7,852 bases of DNA, from contig JAVLBA010000094.1 of assembly GCA_031581485.1 (NCBI GenBank), forward strand, positions 1 to 7,852. Direction: 5' to 3'. The position numbers and the translations under genes were made by a program. Source of the DNA: BM506 sp031581485. GTDB lineage: Bacteria > Desulfobacterota > Desulfobulbia > Desulfobulbales > SURF-16. The notes under the pieces are model-generated. The model had not been told where the DNA came from, did not search any database, and worked only from the letters and a program-made list of their open reading frames with translations. This document shows positions 1-6,461 of the stretch, piece by piece (within the stretch, counting starts at the first letter, position 1; each line of letters starts with the position of its first letter).

Positions 1-1299
1 ATGGCGCACATCACCCATCTTCAGGGCCAGCTCTGGGCGTTGGAGGTCAGGATAGGCACGGGCCTGCTCGGTAATGAGCCACAGGGCCAGGCCGTTGTAG
101 AGTTCCACGTAGGGGTCATGGCCGCTGAAGGCGTCGCCGGCCAGATAGGAGTGATCAATATCGCCGCCGCCGATGATAAATTTCAGGGGATTGCTGTCGT
201 AGCTGCTGCCCTGCAGGGTGGCCTGGCGGATTTTCTCAAGCACCGGGCTGGTGCGCCATACCCTCTCCAGCCCCTGGGCCAGGGTGCCGCAATCAAGGGC
301 GGCCAGCCCCACCAGGGCCGGGGAGGGGTAGATGTGGCCGTCCGGACCCACGGCCAGGGATTCCCAGCCGCTGTTGCTGAGGTCAAAACGGCTGCCCGGG
401 GTGGCAAAGACCTGGGTCTTCAGGGTCTCGATATTGTCGATCTTGACCCCCAGAGCCTGGGCCTCCTGCTGGGCCGCCAGGAGGTGGGGCAGGATGGCGG
501 CCGGGGCCGCATGCTGGGCCTCGCTCCCCTTGCCGCGCTGGAAATGCCAGAGGAAATGCACGGCGTTTTGGCGCTGGGCGGCCAGGCGGACGATTCCCAC
601 CATGTCGCTGAGATTGTCGCTGCAGACCACCATGGAGAGGGTGGCTGAAAAGCCGGTCGCAGCCAGGGCGTCGAGGCTGTTCAGTACTCCCTGGAAAGCG
701 CCCGGGCCGCGCCTGCGGTCATGGCTCTCCTGCAGACCGTCCACACTGACCTGAAAATGGAGGCGGGCCGGGTCCGCCTGGGCCAGGGCCGCCAGATGCT
801 GCTCCACCAGGAGTCCGTTGGTGAGCACCACCACCTGGCTGGCCGGATCAGCCAGCACCCCGGTGATGACGCTGCTGAACTCTGGATAGATAAAAGGTTC
901 GCCGCCGGTGAAGAGGAAGAGGCGGCAGCCCAGTTCCCGGGCCTGGCTCAGGGCGCTGTCCAGCTCGGAGCGGGCCAGGGCCTGGCGGCAGCCCGGGCCG
1001 GACGCAAAGAGGCAATGGTCGCAGCTGAGGTTGCAGTGGTCGGTGATATGAAACCAGCATTCCTTGAGACCCTCCAGCTCCAGATGGCGGGCCCGGCCTG
1101 CATAGGCAGGGCCCGTCGGCCGGCTGAGCTGGGAAGAAAGGGCATGCTCGGCCAGGGTCTGCGGCGGTTGGCCGCTCAGGAGGCGGTCAATAAGGGGCCC
1201 GGCGGCCGCCGTGGCCACCAGCCAGTCCGGATGATCAGGGAGGATATAGACGGGGCCGGCCGGGGATTCCAGACGCTGCCAGGGGGGGAGAGATGTCAT
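1..1299 (-). CDS. Radical SAM enzyme with PqqD-like N-terminus (partial, 3' end off the left edge)
   Basis: The frame is open for 433 codons from an ATG at 1299 to the window edge with no stop, so the C-terminus is missing. Residues about 15-55 look like a PqqD-type peptide-binding domain. The radical SAM core follows: C89-x3-C93-x2-C96 for the 4Fe-4S/SAM cluster, then GGEP at 132-135 and SVDG at 185-188. Around 312-350 the sequence resembles a twitch/SPASM region (pattern AVGPDGHIYPSP, then CGTL and GLERVW), but it has only one Cys (C337) where that region normally has several. The stretch 376-410 (GGGDIDHSYLAGDAFSGHDPY and on) is not a domain I can name. Substrate and product are unknown. 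A PqqD-like domain suggests a peptide substrate, but that is inference. The ribosome binding site is weak. The gene is divergent from rph. Confidence 0.85.
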   Translation of the reverse strand, partial: MTSLPPWQRLESPAGPVYILPDHPDWLVATAAAGPLIDRLLSGQPPQTLAEHALSSQLSRPTGPAYAGRARHLELEGLKECWFHITDHCNLSCDHCLFASGPGCRQALARSELDSALSQARELGCRLFLFTGGEPFIYPEFSSVITGVLADPASQVVVLTNGLLVEQHLAALAQADPARLHFQVSVDGLQESHDRRRGPGAFQGVLNSLDALAATGFSATLSMVVCSDNLSDMVGIVRLAAQRQNAVHFLWHFQRGKGSEAQHAAPAAILPHLLAAQQEAQALGVKIDNIETLKTQVFATPGSRFDLSNSGWESLAVGPDGHIYPSPALVGLAALDCGTLAQGLERVWRTSPVLEKIRQATLQGSSYDSNPLKFIIGGGDIDHSYLAGDAFSGHDPYVELYNGLALWLITEQARAYPDLQRPELALKMGDVRH

Positions 1300-1337
1300 G
1301 GGTTTTATGCTCGTTGAGAATGGAAAATATTTTCATA

Positions 1338-1365
1338 CTTATATCGCACCAGGGCACAAGGACAA
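1338..1365 (-). promoter_or_regulatory. Candidate sigma-70-type promoter for the radical SAM gene
   Basis: Read on the minus strand, TTGTCC (1365-1360) is followed after 16 bases by TATAAG (1343-1338). That is four of six and five of six matches to the consensus hexamers. The -10 lies about 39 bases before the ATG at 1299, leaving room for a short leader. This is a motif match only. The region is AT-rich, so a chance match is possible. Confidence 0.4.
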
Positions 1366-1387
1366 GGGTTTATTTGGCGGAGTTCAG

Positions 1388-1481
1388 GAATGTAAAGAAG
1401 GCGGTTCATATATTCTTCTTTACCTCCTGTCCATTCTTTACATTCTTTACATTCTTTAACTCCTCTAACTTCTTTATATTC
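1388..1481. repeat. Intergenic palindromic short-unit repeat, element A (before rph)
   Basis: The left arm GAATGTAAAGAA (1388-1399) has exact inverted copies at 1435-1446 and 1444-1455. A nearer hairpin also forms between GTAAAGAAG (1392-1400) and CTTCTTTAC (1415-1423). The right side is a tandem of 9-nt units: CATTCTTTA at 1432-1440, 1441-1449 and 1450-1458, then ACTCCTCTA (1459-1467) and ACTTCTTTA (1468-1476). The same architecture of purine-rich arm then pyrimidine-rich arm occurs in three other gaps in this window. No protein is plausibly encoded. A transcript in either direction could fold back on itself. Confidence 0.8.
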
Positions 1482-1515
1482 TCGGCCCGCCATGGTATTG
1501 TTGCCCCTCAAAAAT

Positions 1516-1522
1516 AAGGGAG
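1516..1522 (+). promoter_or_regulatory. Shine-Dalgarno site that fixes the rph start
   Basis: AAGGGAG lies 8 bases before the ATG at 1531 and supports that start over the in-frame ATG at 1492, which would add 13 residues not seen in RNase PH. CCCT at 1505-1508 can pair with AGGG at 1517-1520 across an 8-base loop, which would partly mask the site. That hairpin is weak and its effect is speculative. Confidence 0.65.
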
Positions 1523-1530
1523 AAAAAAAC

Positions 1531-2226
1531 ATGCGGGAAAACGATAGAAAAAATAATGAGCTGCGGCCCCTGACCCTTGAGCGGGGCTTTCAGCCCGGGG
1601 CCGATGCCTCGGTGCTTATCAAGATGGGCAATACCCATGTGCTCTGCGCCGTCACCATTGAAGAGTCCGTGCCGCCCTTTCTGCGCAACACCGGCCGGGG
1701 CTGGATTACCGCCGAGTACGGCATGCTGCCCTGCTCCACCAACAGCAGGATGCAGCGCGAGGCGGCCCGGGGCCGTTCCGGCCGCACCTATGAGATCCAG
1801 CGCCTCATCGGCCGCAGCCTGCGGATGATGGTGGACCTGGACACCATTGGCGAACGGACCCTGCGCGTGGACTGCGATGTGCTGAATGCCGACGGCGGCA
1901 CCCGCACCGCCGCCATTACCGGCGCGGCCCTGGCCATGAAGGATGCCTTTGCCAAGCTGGCTGCTGCCGGTACCCTGGCCATGCCGGCGCTGACTCCGGT
2001 GGCCGCCATCAGCGTCGGCCTGGTGGAGGGTGAGGCCCGTCTGGACCTTGATTATAGGGAGGACTCCAGTGCCCAGGCCGATGCCAATTTCGTGATGACG
2101 GCTGCTGGCGGCATTATTGAGGCCCAGTCCACCGCCGAGGCCCGCCCCTTCAGCCGGGCCCAGTTTGACGAACTCCTCGATCTGGCCGAAAAAGGCGTGG
2201 CAGAGCTCCTGGAGAAATGGCGGTAA
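1531..2226 (+). CDS. rph: Ribonuclease PH, tRNA 3'-end processing exoribonuclease
   Basis: This phosphorolytic 3'-to-5' exoribonuclease trims nucleotides after the CCA end of tRNA precursors and releases nucleoside diphosphates. It normally works as a ring-shaped hexamer in the cytoplasm. The 231-residue protein matches the family along its length: GWITAEYGMLP (58-67), GRTYEIQRLIGRSLR (84-98), DCDVLNADGGTRTA (114-127) and EDSSAQADANFVMT (177-190). Phosphate-binding and catalytic positions are kept: R85, R125, D178 and D184. It is a few residues shorter than the usual 238 or more, mainly at the C-terminus. One oddity is C68 in LPCST, where most relatives have Arg, beside a one-residue shortening before the GRT motif. 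It is flanked on both sides by palindromic repeats, so its transcript may be separate from tgt. Confidence 0.95.
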   Translation: MRENDRKNNELRPLTLERGFQPGADASVLIKMGNTHVLCAVTIEESVPPFLRNTGRGWITAEYGMLPCSTNSRMQREAARGRSGRTYEIQRLIGRSLRMMVDLDTIGERTLRVDCDVLNADGGTRTAAITGAALAMKDAFAKLAAAGTLAMPALTPVAAISVGLVEGEARLDLDYREDSSAQADANFVMTAAGGIIEAQSTAEARPFSRAQFDELLDLAEKGVAELLEKWR

Positions 2227-2227
2227 G

Positions 2228-2377
2228 AAGAATTTAGAGAAGGTAGAGAAGGTAAAGAAGGTATAGAAGGCTGTCGGTACTGATTCTTTATCTCCTCTAC
2301 TTCCTCTATCTCCTTTAACTCCTTTAACTCCTCTACCTTCTCTAACTTCTTTAACTTCTTTTAACTTCTTCTTCTTT
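2228..2377. repeat. Intergenic palindromic short-unit repeat, element B (rph/tgt gap)
   Basis: This is the longest and most regular of the four elements. The purine arm has 9-nt units GAATTTAGA, GAAGGTAGA, GAAGGTAAA and GAAGGTATA at 2230-2265. The pyrimidine arm has eight consecutive 9-nt units at 2284-2355 (for example TCCTTTAAC twice at 2311-2328, TCCTCTACC, TTCTCTAAC, TTCTTTAAC), then a 10-nt unit and a TTC run to 2377. TTAGAGAAGGTAGAG (2234-2248) is an exact inverted match to 2331-2345, and other registers pair imperfectly. The element starts two bases after the rph stop and ends 8 bases before the tgt ATG, filling the gap. It could act as an rph terminator or mRNA stabiliser, but that is not shown. 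Confidence 0.85.
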
Positions 2378-2385
2378 CAAAAAAA

Positions 2386-3495
2386 ATGAACGCCTTTACA
2401 CTTCACTCCACCTCCTCCCAATGCCCGGCCCGCCGGGGTGAGGTGAAAACCGGCCACGGCACCTTCCAGACCCCTATCTTCATGCCGGTGGGTACCCAGG
2501 CCACGGTGAAGGCGGTGACCCCGGAAGATCTTCTCCATCTGGAGGCCCAGATCATCCTGGCCAACACCTATCATCTCTTCCTGCGTCCCGGTCATGAATT
2601 GATCCGGAACCTGGGCGGCCTCCATAAATTCATGAACTGGCCCGGCCCCATTCTTACCGACAGCGGCGGCTTTCAGATCTTCAGCCTCAAGGAACTGGCC
2701 AAGATCACCGAGGAGGGGGCCACCTTCAGATCCCATATTGACGGCTCCAAGAGGTTCCTGAGTCCCGAGTATGCCGTGGAGATCCAGGAGGCCCTGGGCT
2801 CGGACATCATGATGGTCCTGGACACCTGTATCCCTTACCCGGCCACGGAAAAAGAGACCATTGAGGCCACCCGGCTCACCAGCCGCTGGGCCAGGCGCTG
2901 CCGGGATGTCCAGAACCGGGCCACCGGCCAGCTCCTCTTCGGCATTGTCCAGGGCGGCATGTATCCCCGCCTCAGGGAGATGGCCGTGGAGGAGCTCCTG
3001 GAGATCGGTTTTGACGGCTATGCCCTGGGCGGTCTCTCGGTGGGTGAGCCCAGAGAGCAGATGTATGACCTCACCGAGCAGGGCGCCGCGCTTTTGCCCC
3101 CTGACCACGCCAGATACGTGATGGGGGTGGGCACCCCTGAGGATCTGGTGGAGTGCGTCTTCCGGGGGGTGGACATGTTTGACTGCGTCATGCCCACCCG
3201 CAATGCCAGAAATGGAATGCTCTTTACTTCCACGGGCAGGGTTGTTATAAAAAATGCCCGCTATCAAAGCGATCCCGGCCCCCTGGATGAAAAGTGCGGC
3301 TGTTATACCTGCCGCAATTATTCCCGGGCCTATCTGCGCCATCTGTACACCAGCCGGGAAATTTTGGCGTCCCACCTAAATACCGTGCATAATCTCCATT
3401 ATTTTGTAAATCTGATGACAGAGATCAGAAATGCCCTTGATCAAGACCGCTTTCTGGAGTTCAGAAAGGAATTTTATAGTCAGCGCCAGCCCTGA
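2386..3495 (+). CDS. tgt: Queuine tRNA-ribosyltransferase (tRNA-guanine transglycosylase)
   Basis: The enzyme exchanges guanine-34 in the anticodon of Asp, Asn, His and Tyr tRNAs for preQ1, the committed step that places the queuosine precursor in tRNA. The protein is 369 residues, near the usual 370-375. Visible motifs are FMPVGTQATVK (32-42), the substrate loop DSGGFQ (92-97) with the general Asp D92, D146 in MVLDTCIP, GGLSVGEP (215-222) and the nucleophile D266 in FDCVMPTRNARNG. Zinc ligands C304, C306, C309 and H335 are present. The ATG at 2386 fits the family N-terminus, yet it has no Shine-Dalgarno sequence: it follows a pyrimidine tract and an A run. YajC follows 73 bases later, a common arrangement. 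Confidence 0.97.
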   Translation: MNAFTLHSTSSQCPARRGEVKTGHGTFQTPIFMPVGTQATVKAVTPEDLLHLEAQIILANTYHLFLRPGHELIRNLGGLHKFMNWPGPILTDSGGFQIFSLKELAKITEEGATFRSHIDGSKRFLSPEYAVEIQEALGSDIMMVLDTCIPYPATEKETIEATRLTSRWARRCRDVQNRATGQLLFGIVQGGMYPRLREMAVEELLEIGFDGYALGGLSVGEPREQMYDLTEQGAALLPPDHARYVMGVGTPEDLVECVFRGVDMFDCVMPTRNARNGMLFTSTGRVVIKNARYQSDPGPLDEKCGCYTCRNYSRAYLRHLYTSREILASHLNTVHNLHYFVNLMTEIRNALDQDRFLEFRKEFYSQRQP

Positions 3496-3522
3496 GGCCT
3501 TCGGACAACAAGAGGCATCAGG
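3491..3522 (+). other. Imperfect hairpin across the tgt stop codon
   Basis: CCTGA (3491-3495) pairs with TCAGG (3518-3522) and GCCT (3497-3500) pairs with AGGC (3513-3516). They are separated by a single G/A mismatch, with a 12-base loop. The stem contains the tgt stop. No T run follows, so it is not a classical terminator. It might be a processing or stability element between tgt and yajC, or chance. Confidence 0.35.
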
Positions 3523-3568
3523 AAATGGACAGCGCTTTTAACGCAATAACAACTAGGAGGAAATTTTA

Positions 3569-3910
3569 ATGACGACACTTGCATACGCAGCGGATGGCGC
3601 CACCGGCGGCCTGGGCAGCAACCTGGCCAGTTTTGTACCGATGATTCTTATTTTCGTGGTCTTTTATTTTCTGCTCATCCGGCCCCAGCAGAAAAAGGCG
3701 CGCCAGCAGCAGGAGTTTCTGGGCAGCCTCAAAAAAGGTGACGAGGTGGTCACCAGCGGCGGCATCTACGGCAAGATCACCGGTCTCACCGACACCGTGG
3801 TGACCCTTGAAATCGCCGATGACCTGCGGATCAAGGTCTCCCGTTCAGCCATCTCCATGCCCGCCTCTGCTGCCCAGCAGGGCGGCGTCTGTGCCCCTGG
3901 CGGCGGCTGA
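3569..3910 (+). CDS. yajC: YajC, accessory subunit of the Sec translocase
   Basis: YajC is a small single-pass inner-membrane protein that associates with SecDF and SecYEG. The 113-residue product has a short N-terminus rich in Gly and Ala, one membrane segment at about 20-37 (SFVPMILIFVVFYFLLI), the characteristic RPQQKK directly after it (38-43), and the conserved cytoplasmic motif KKGDEVVTSGGIYGKI (55-70). AGGAGG at 3555-3560, 8 bases before the ATG, is the best ribosome binding site in the window. The C-terminal tail after about residue 98 is low in complexity and ends Cys-Ala-Pro-Gly-Gly-Gly, which is not a conserved feature I know of. The tgt-yajC order is typical, but secD and secF, which usually follow, are absent: a strong terminator comes 34 bases after the stop. 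Confidence 0.95.
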   Translation: MTTLAYAADGATGGLGSNLASFVPMILIFVVFYFLLIRPQQKKARQQQEFLGSLKKGDEVVTSGGIYGKITGLTDTVVTLEIADDLRIKVSRSAISMPASAAQQGGVCAPGGG

Positions 3911-3944
3911 GCCCCCAGAAAATAAAATCGCCGGGTAGCGATGC

Positions 3945-3996
3945 AGACATAAAAAAGGCCCCCTGACATTATTGTCAGGGGGCCTTTTTTATGTCT
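3945..3996. terminator. Bidirectional intrinsic terminator between yajC and the U32 gene
   Basis: Two arms of 24 bases (3945-3968 and 3973-3996) are perfect reverse complements around a TTAT loop. The core is a GGCCCCCTGACA stem flanked by six A on the left and six T on the right, so it gives a GC stem plus U run on both strands. It sits between convergent genes, ending yajC on the plus strand and the U32 gene on the minus strand. Confidence 0.95.
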
Positions 3997-4052
3997 TAGG
4001 GTCTCTGGCTTTGGCGTTAAAGGGAGCTTGCCGGCCGGGGGTTATTTCTCCC

Positions 4053-5282
4053 TCACTTTACCCGCCGCACCAGCCCGTACTGCTGCCAGGCAATCTCCTG
4101 GTCGGCGATCACCTGGACAGTGAGGCCCGGATTGGCCTGTTCCAGGGGGCTGTTCTCCAGGGTGCGGATCTCCTGCACCGTGAAGGGGATATTCTCCAGA
4201 CCAGGCCCCATATACTCCAGGGCGTCGCCGGGGCGGATGACATTACGGATCTCCATCTGCACCGGGCTGCCCTCCTGGGCGATGATGGCGGCCGGCACAT
4301 ACTCCTGGGTGACCCTGGGGCCGGTGTAGAGCATGTTGTCCGGGCCCACGGCACCGTCGAAAAAATTCTCCGAATAGCCGCGGGAACCGAGTTTCAGTAC
4401 CTCTGCCATGAACTGAGGGGGCATCACCGGCTGGGCCTGGGGATCAGCGCTGCGGGCTGCGGCGATATAATCAAGGGCGGCCCGGTAGATGCGGACGATG
4501 CCGCCGGCATAATAGATGCCCTTCATCCTCCCCTCCAGCTTGATGGAGTCGACTCCGGCCCCCAGCAGCTCGGGCAGGCGGTTGACCAGACAGAGGTCCT
4601 TGGCGTTAAAGATATAGACGCCGCGCTCATCCTCCACCACCGGGAAATACTCGCCGGGCCGCTTCTCTTCCTCCAGCCGGTAGCTGTAGCGGCAGGGATG
4701 GGCGCAGGCCCCCTGGTTGGCGTCGCGGCCGGTGAGGTAATGGCTGAGCATGCAGCGCCCCGAGTAGGAGATGCAGAGGGCCCCGTGGACAAAGACCTCC
4801 ACCTTGGCGGCCAGGGCCTCCTTGATCTCCCGGATCTCGGTGAGCGACAGTTCCCGGGCCAGATTGACCCGGCTCGCCCCCATATCCTGCCAGAAGAGGG
4901 CGCTTTCCCGGTTGGTGATATTGGCCTGGGTGGAGATGTGGATCTTCAGCTGCGGCACGATCTTTCTGGCCATCCGGAAGATGCCGGGGTCAGCGATGAT
5001 CAGGCCGTCCACCCCCAGCTCCGCCAGTTCCTGCAGATAGGCGGGCAGGCCCACCAGATCGCGGTTATGGGCCATGATGTTGACGGTGACAAAGATCCGC
5101 ACCTGGCGCGGCCGGGCAAAGGCGATGGCCTGGGCCATTTCCTGCCGGTCAAAATTGACGGCCTTGGCCCGCAGCCCAAAGGCCTTGCCGCCCAGATAGA
5201 TGGCATCAGCGCCGTAATGGATGGCGGTTTTCAGTTTTTCCAGGCTGCCGGCCGGGGCCAGAAGTTCGGGGAGTGGCTGCAT
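4053..5282 (-). CDS. U32-family Fe-S protein, probably TrhP-type tRNA uridine hydroxylase
   Basis: The 409-residue protein begins PELLAPAGSLEKLKTAIHYGADAIYLGG, the hallmark start of the U32 'peptidase' family. It carries the family signature EVFVHGALCISYSGRCMLS at 162-180. Cysteines C170, C177, C193 and C231 match the spacing of the four 4Fe-4S ligands known from UbiU-type members; C197 is an extra one. SIKLEGRMK (246-254) and the length (about 410) fit the TrhP (YegQ/YrrO) branch, which makes 5-hydroxyuridine at tRNA position 34 using prephenate, better than the shorter UbiU/UbiV or the longer RlhA. Real proteolysis is doubtful for this family. The branch is inferred from length and motifs, without alignment. 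Its leader is the repeat shared with gpsA, with no Shine-Dalgarno sequence before the ATG at 5282. The gene ends at the shared terminator. Confidence 0.88.
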   Translation of the reverse strand: MQPLPELLAPAGSLEKLKTAIHYGADAIYLGGKAFGLRAKAVNFDRQEMAQAIAFARPRQVRIFVTVNIMAHNRDLVGLPAYLQELAELGVDGLIIADPGIFRMARKIVPQLKIHISTQANITNRESALFWQDMGASRVNLARELSLTEIREIKEALAAKVEVFVHGALCISYSGRCMLSHYLTGRDANQGACAHPCRYSYRLEEEKRPGEYFPVVEDERGVYIFNAKDLCLVNRLPELLGAGVDSIKLEGRMKGIYYAGGIVRIYRAALDYIAAARSADPQAQPVMPPQFMAEVLKLGSRGYSENFFDGAVGPDNMLYTGPRVTQEYVPAAIIAQEGSPVQMEIRNVIRPGDALEYMGPGLENIPFTVQEIRTLENSPLEQANPGLTVQVIADQEIAWQQYGLVRRVK

Positions 5283-5390
5283 GAGAAGTTGAGAAATAAG
5301 TAGTTGAGTAGTTGAGTAGTTGAGGAGAAGAAAGGCACTTACTCTTACCCTCTTACTTCTTATTTCTTAAATTCTCAACTTCTCAACTTC
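5283..5390. repeat. Intergenic palindromic short-unit repeat, element C (U32/gpsA divergent gap)
   Basis: The purine arm holds GAAGTTGAGAAATAAG (5285-5300) and three exact tandem copies of TAGTTGAG (5301-5308, 5309-5316, 5317-5324). The pyrimidine arm is at about 5341-5390, with CTTATTTCTT (5359-5368) and CTCAACTT twice (5374-5389). GAGAAGTTGAG (5283-5293) is an exact inverted match to CTCAACTTCTC (5374-5384). The element touches the U32 start codon, and its other end is 34 bases from the gpsA start. The 16-base word at 5285-5300 recurs in element D. Because the gap is divergent, promoters for both genes must lie in or beside it; I cannot pick them out with confidence. Confidence 0.85.
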
Positions 5391-5423
5391 ACACGCGTTT
5401 GCAAATACGGTAGAGTCATTGTC

Positions 5424-6461
5424 ATGATGAGTGATTACCAAGAGATAGCCGTAATCGGCGCCGGCAGCTGGGGCACGGCCCTGGCCAAACTGCTCAGCGA
5501 CAAGGGCCACCGGGTCAGCCTCTGGGGGCATGATCAGGCCCATATTGAGGCCGTCCAGGCAGAGCGGCAGAACAAAAAATACCTGCCCGGCTTTGCCCTG
5601 GCCGCCGGCCTCACGGCCAGCCATGACCTGAAAAAGAGCGTGGCGGGCAAGCCGGTGATCCTCATGGCAGTGCCCTCCCATGTCTTCCGGGAGGTGTTCC
5701 GCCAGCTCCTTGCCCACCTGAGCCAGGAGGCCATTTTCATCTCTGCTGCCAAGGGTATTGAAAATGAAACCCTGCTCACCATGACCCAGGTGATGGCCCA
5801 GGAGCTGCAGGCAGCGGGCAAAAAGGGGAAGCTGGGGGTGTTGGCCGGACCCAGCTTTGCCAAGGAAGTGGCCCAGGGTATCCCCACGGCGGTGAGCGTG
5901 GCCGGCCAGGACAAGGAGACGGCCCAGGCCATCCAACAGCTCTTTTTCACGGATCGCTTCCGGGTCTATACCTCTACTGACCTGATGGGTCTTGAGTTGG
6001 GCGGCGCCCTGAAAAATCCCATTGCCATAGCCGCCGGTATCTGTGATGGCGCCGGCTACGGCACCAATACCAGGGCGGCCTTGATCACCCGGGGCCTGGC
6101 CGAAATCACCCGTCTGGGCGTCAAGATGGGGGCCTCCCCCCTCACCTTTGCCGGCCTGGGCGGTCTGGGGGACCTGGTGCTCACCTGCACCGGTGATCTG
6201 TCGCGCAACCGGACAGTGGGCCTCAAGCTGGGCCAGGGGCAGAAACTCGATGCCATCCTGGCGGAGATGGAGATGGTGGCGGAAGGGATCAAGACCACGC
6301 GCTCGGCCTGGCACCTGGCCTGTCGAGAAGGGGTGGATATGCCCATTCTGGAGCAGATGTACCAGGTGCTCTATGAGGACAAGCCGTGCGCTGAGGCGGT
6401 CCATGATCTGCTTATTCGCGATCAGAAGGACGAGGATGAGTTCACTGCAGATGTAAACTAA
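5424..6461 (+). CDS. gpsA: Glycerol-3-phosphate dehydrogenase [NAD(P)+]
   Basis: GpsA reduces dihydroxyacetone phosphate to sn-glycerol-3-phosphate in the cytoplasm, the first step of phospholipid head-group supply. The 345-residue protein is of normal length. It has the dinucleotide-binding GAGSWG (12-17), MAVPSH (81-86), SAAKGIE (107-113) with K110, LAGPSFAKEVA (140-150), the catalytic lysine K197 in GALKNPIAIAAGICDG, TNTRAALITRG (214-224) and GLGGLGDLVLTCTGDLSRN (244-262). Two ATG codons in a row (5424 and 5427) could start it. The leader has only a weak GGTAGAG (5409-5415), so the choice is open and makes a one-residue difference. selD follows 84 bases downstream across element D and may be cotranscribed. 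Confidence 0.96.
   Translation: MMSDYQEIAVIGAGSWGTALAKLLSDKGHRVSLWGHDQAHIEAVQAERQNKKYLPGFALAAGLTASHDLKKSVAGKPVILMAVPSHVFREVFRQLLAHLSQEAIFISAAKGIENETLLTMTQVMAQELQAAGKKGKLGVLAGPSFAKEVAQGIPTAVSVAGQDKETAQAIQQLFFTDRFRVYTSTDLMGLELGGALKNPIAIAAGICDGAGYGTNTRAALITRGLAEITRLGVKMGASPLTFAGLGGLGDLVLTCTGDLSRNRTVGLKLGQGQKLDAILAEMEMVAEGIKTTRSAWHLACREGVDMPILEQMYQVLYEDKPCAEAVHDLLIRDQKDEDEFTADVN

Noticed and set aside
1..1317. Plus-strand open frames of 215 and 198 codons at the left edge
   Set aside because: They lie opposite an uninterrupted 433-codon radical SAM frame with clear motifs, which better explains the region.
1293..1532. Small open frames (about 75 codons) on both strands before rph
   Set aside because: They run through the tandem repeat, so their residues are repetitive, and neither has a good ribosome binding site.
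1388..2377. CRISPR array or insertion sequence ends in the intergenic repeats
   Set aside because: Units are 8-9 nt, contiguous and without spacers. No transposase, terminal repeat or target duplication is seen.
2227..2385. preQ1 riboswitch before tgt
   Set aside because: The gap is entirely the short-unit repeat, and I see no preQ1 aptamer-like pseudoknot sequence.
2377..3375. 332-codon open frame on the minus strand opposite tgt
   Set aside because: The plus strand encodes a complete Tgt with catalytic and zinc residues. The antisense translation is only a by-product of codon bias.
3972..5303. 443-codon open frame on the plus strand opposite the U32 gene
   Set aside because: It is a GC-rich antisense shadow. 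Its translation is low-complexity and resembles no family, while the minus-strand frame has the full U32 signature.
5367..6404. 345-codon open frame on the minus strand opposite gpsA
   Set aside because: gpsA on the plus strand is complete and well conserved. The antisense frame has no recognisable motif and starts inside the coding region.
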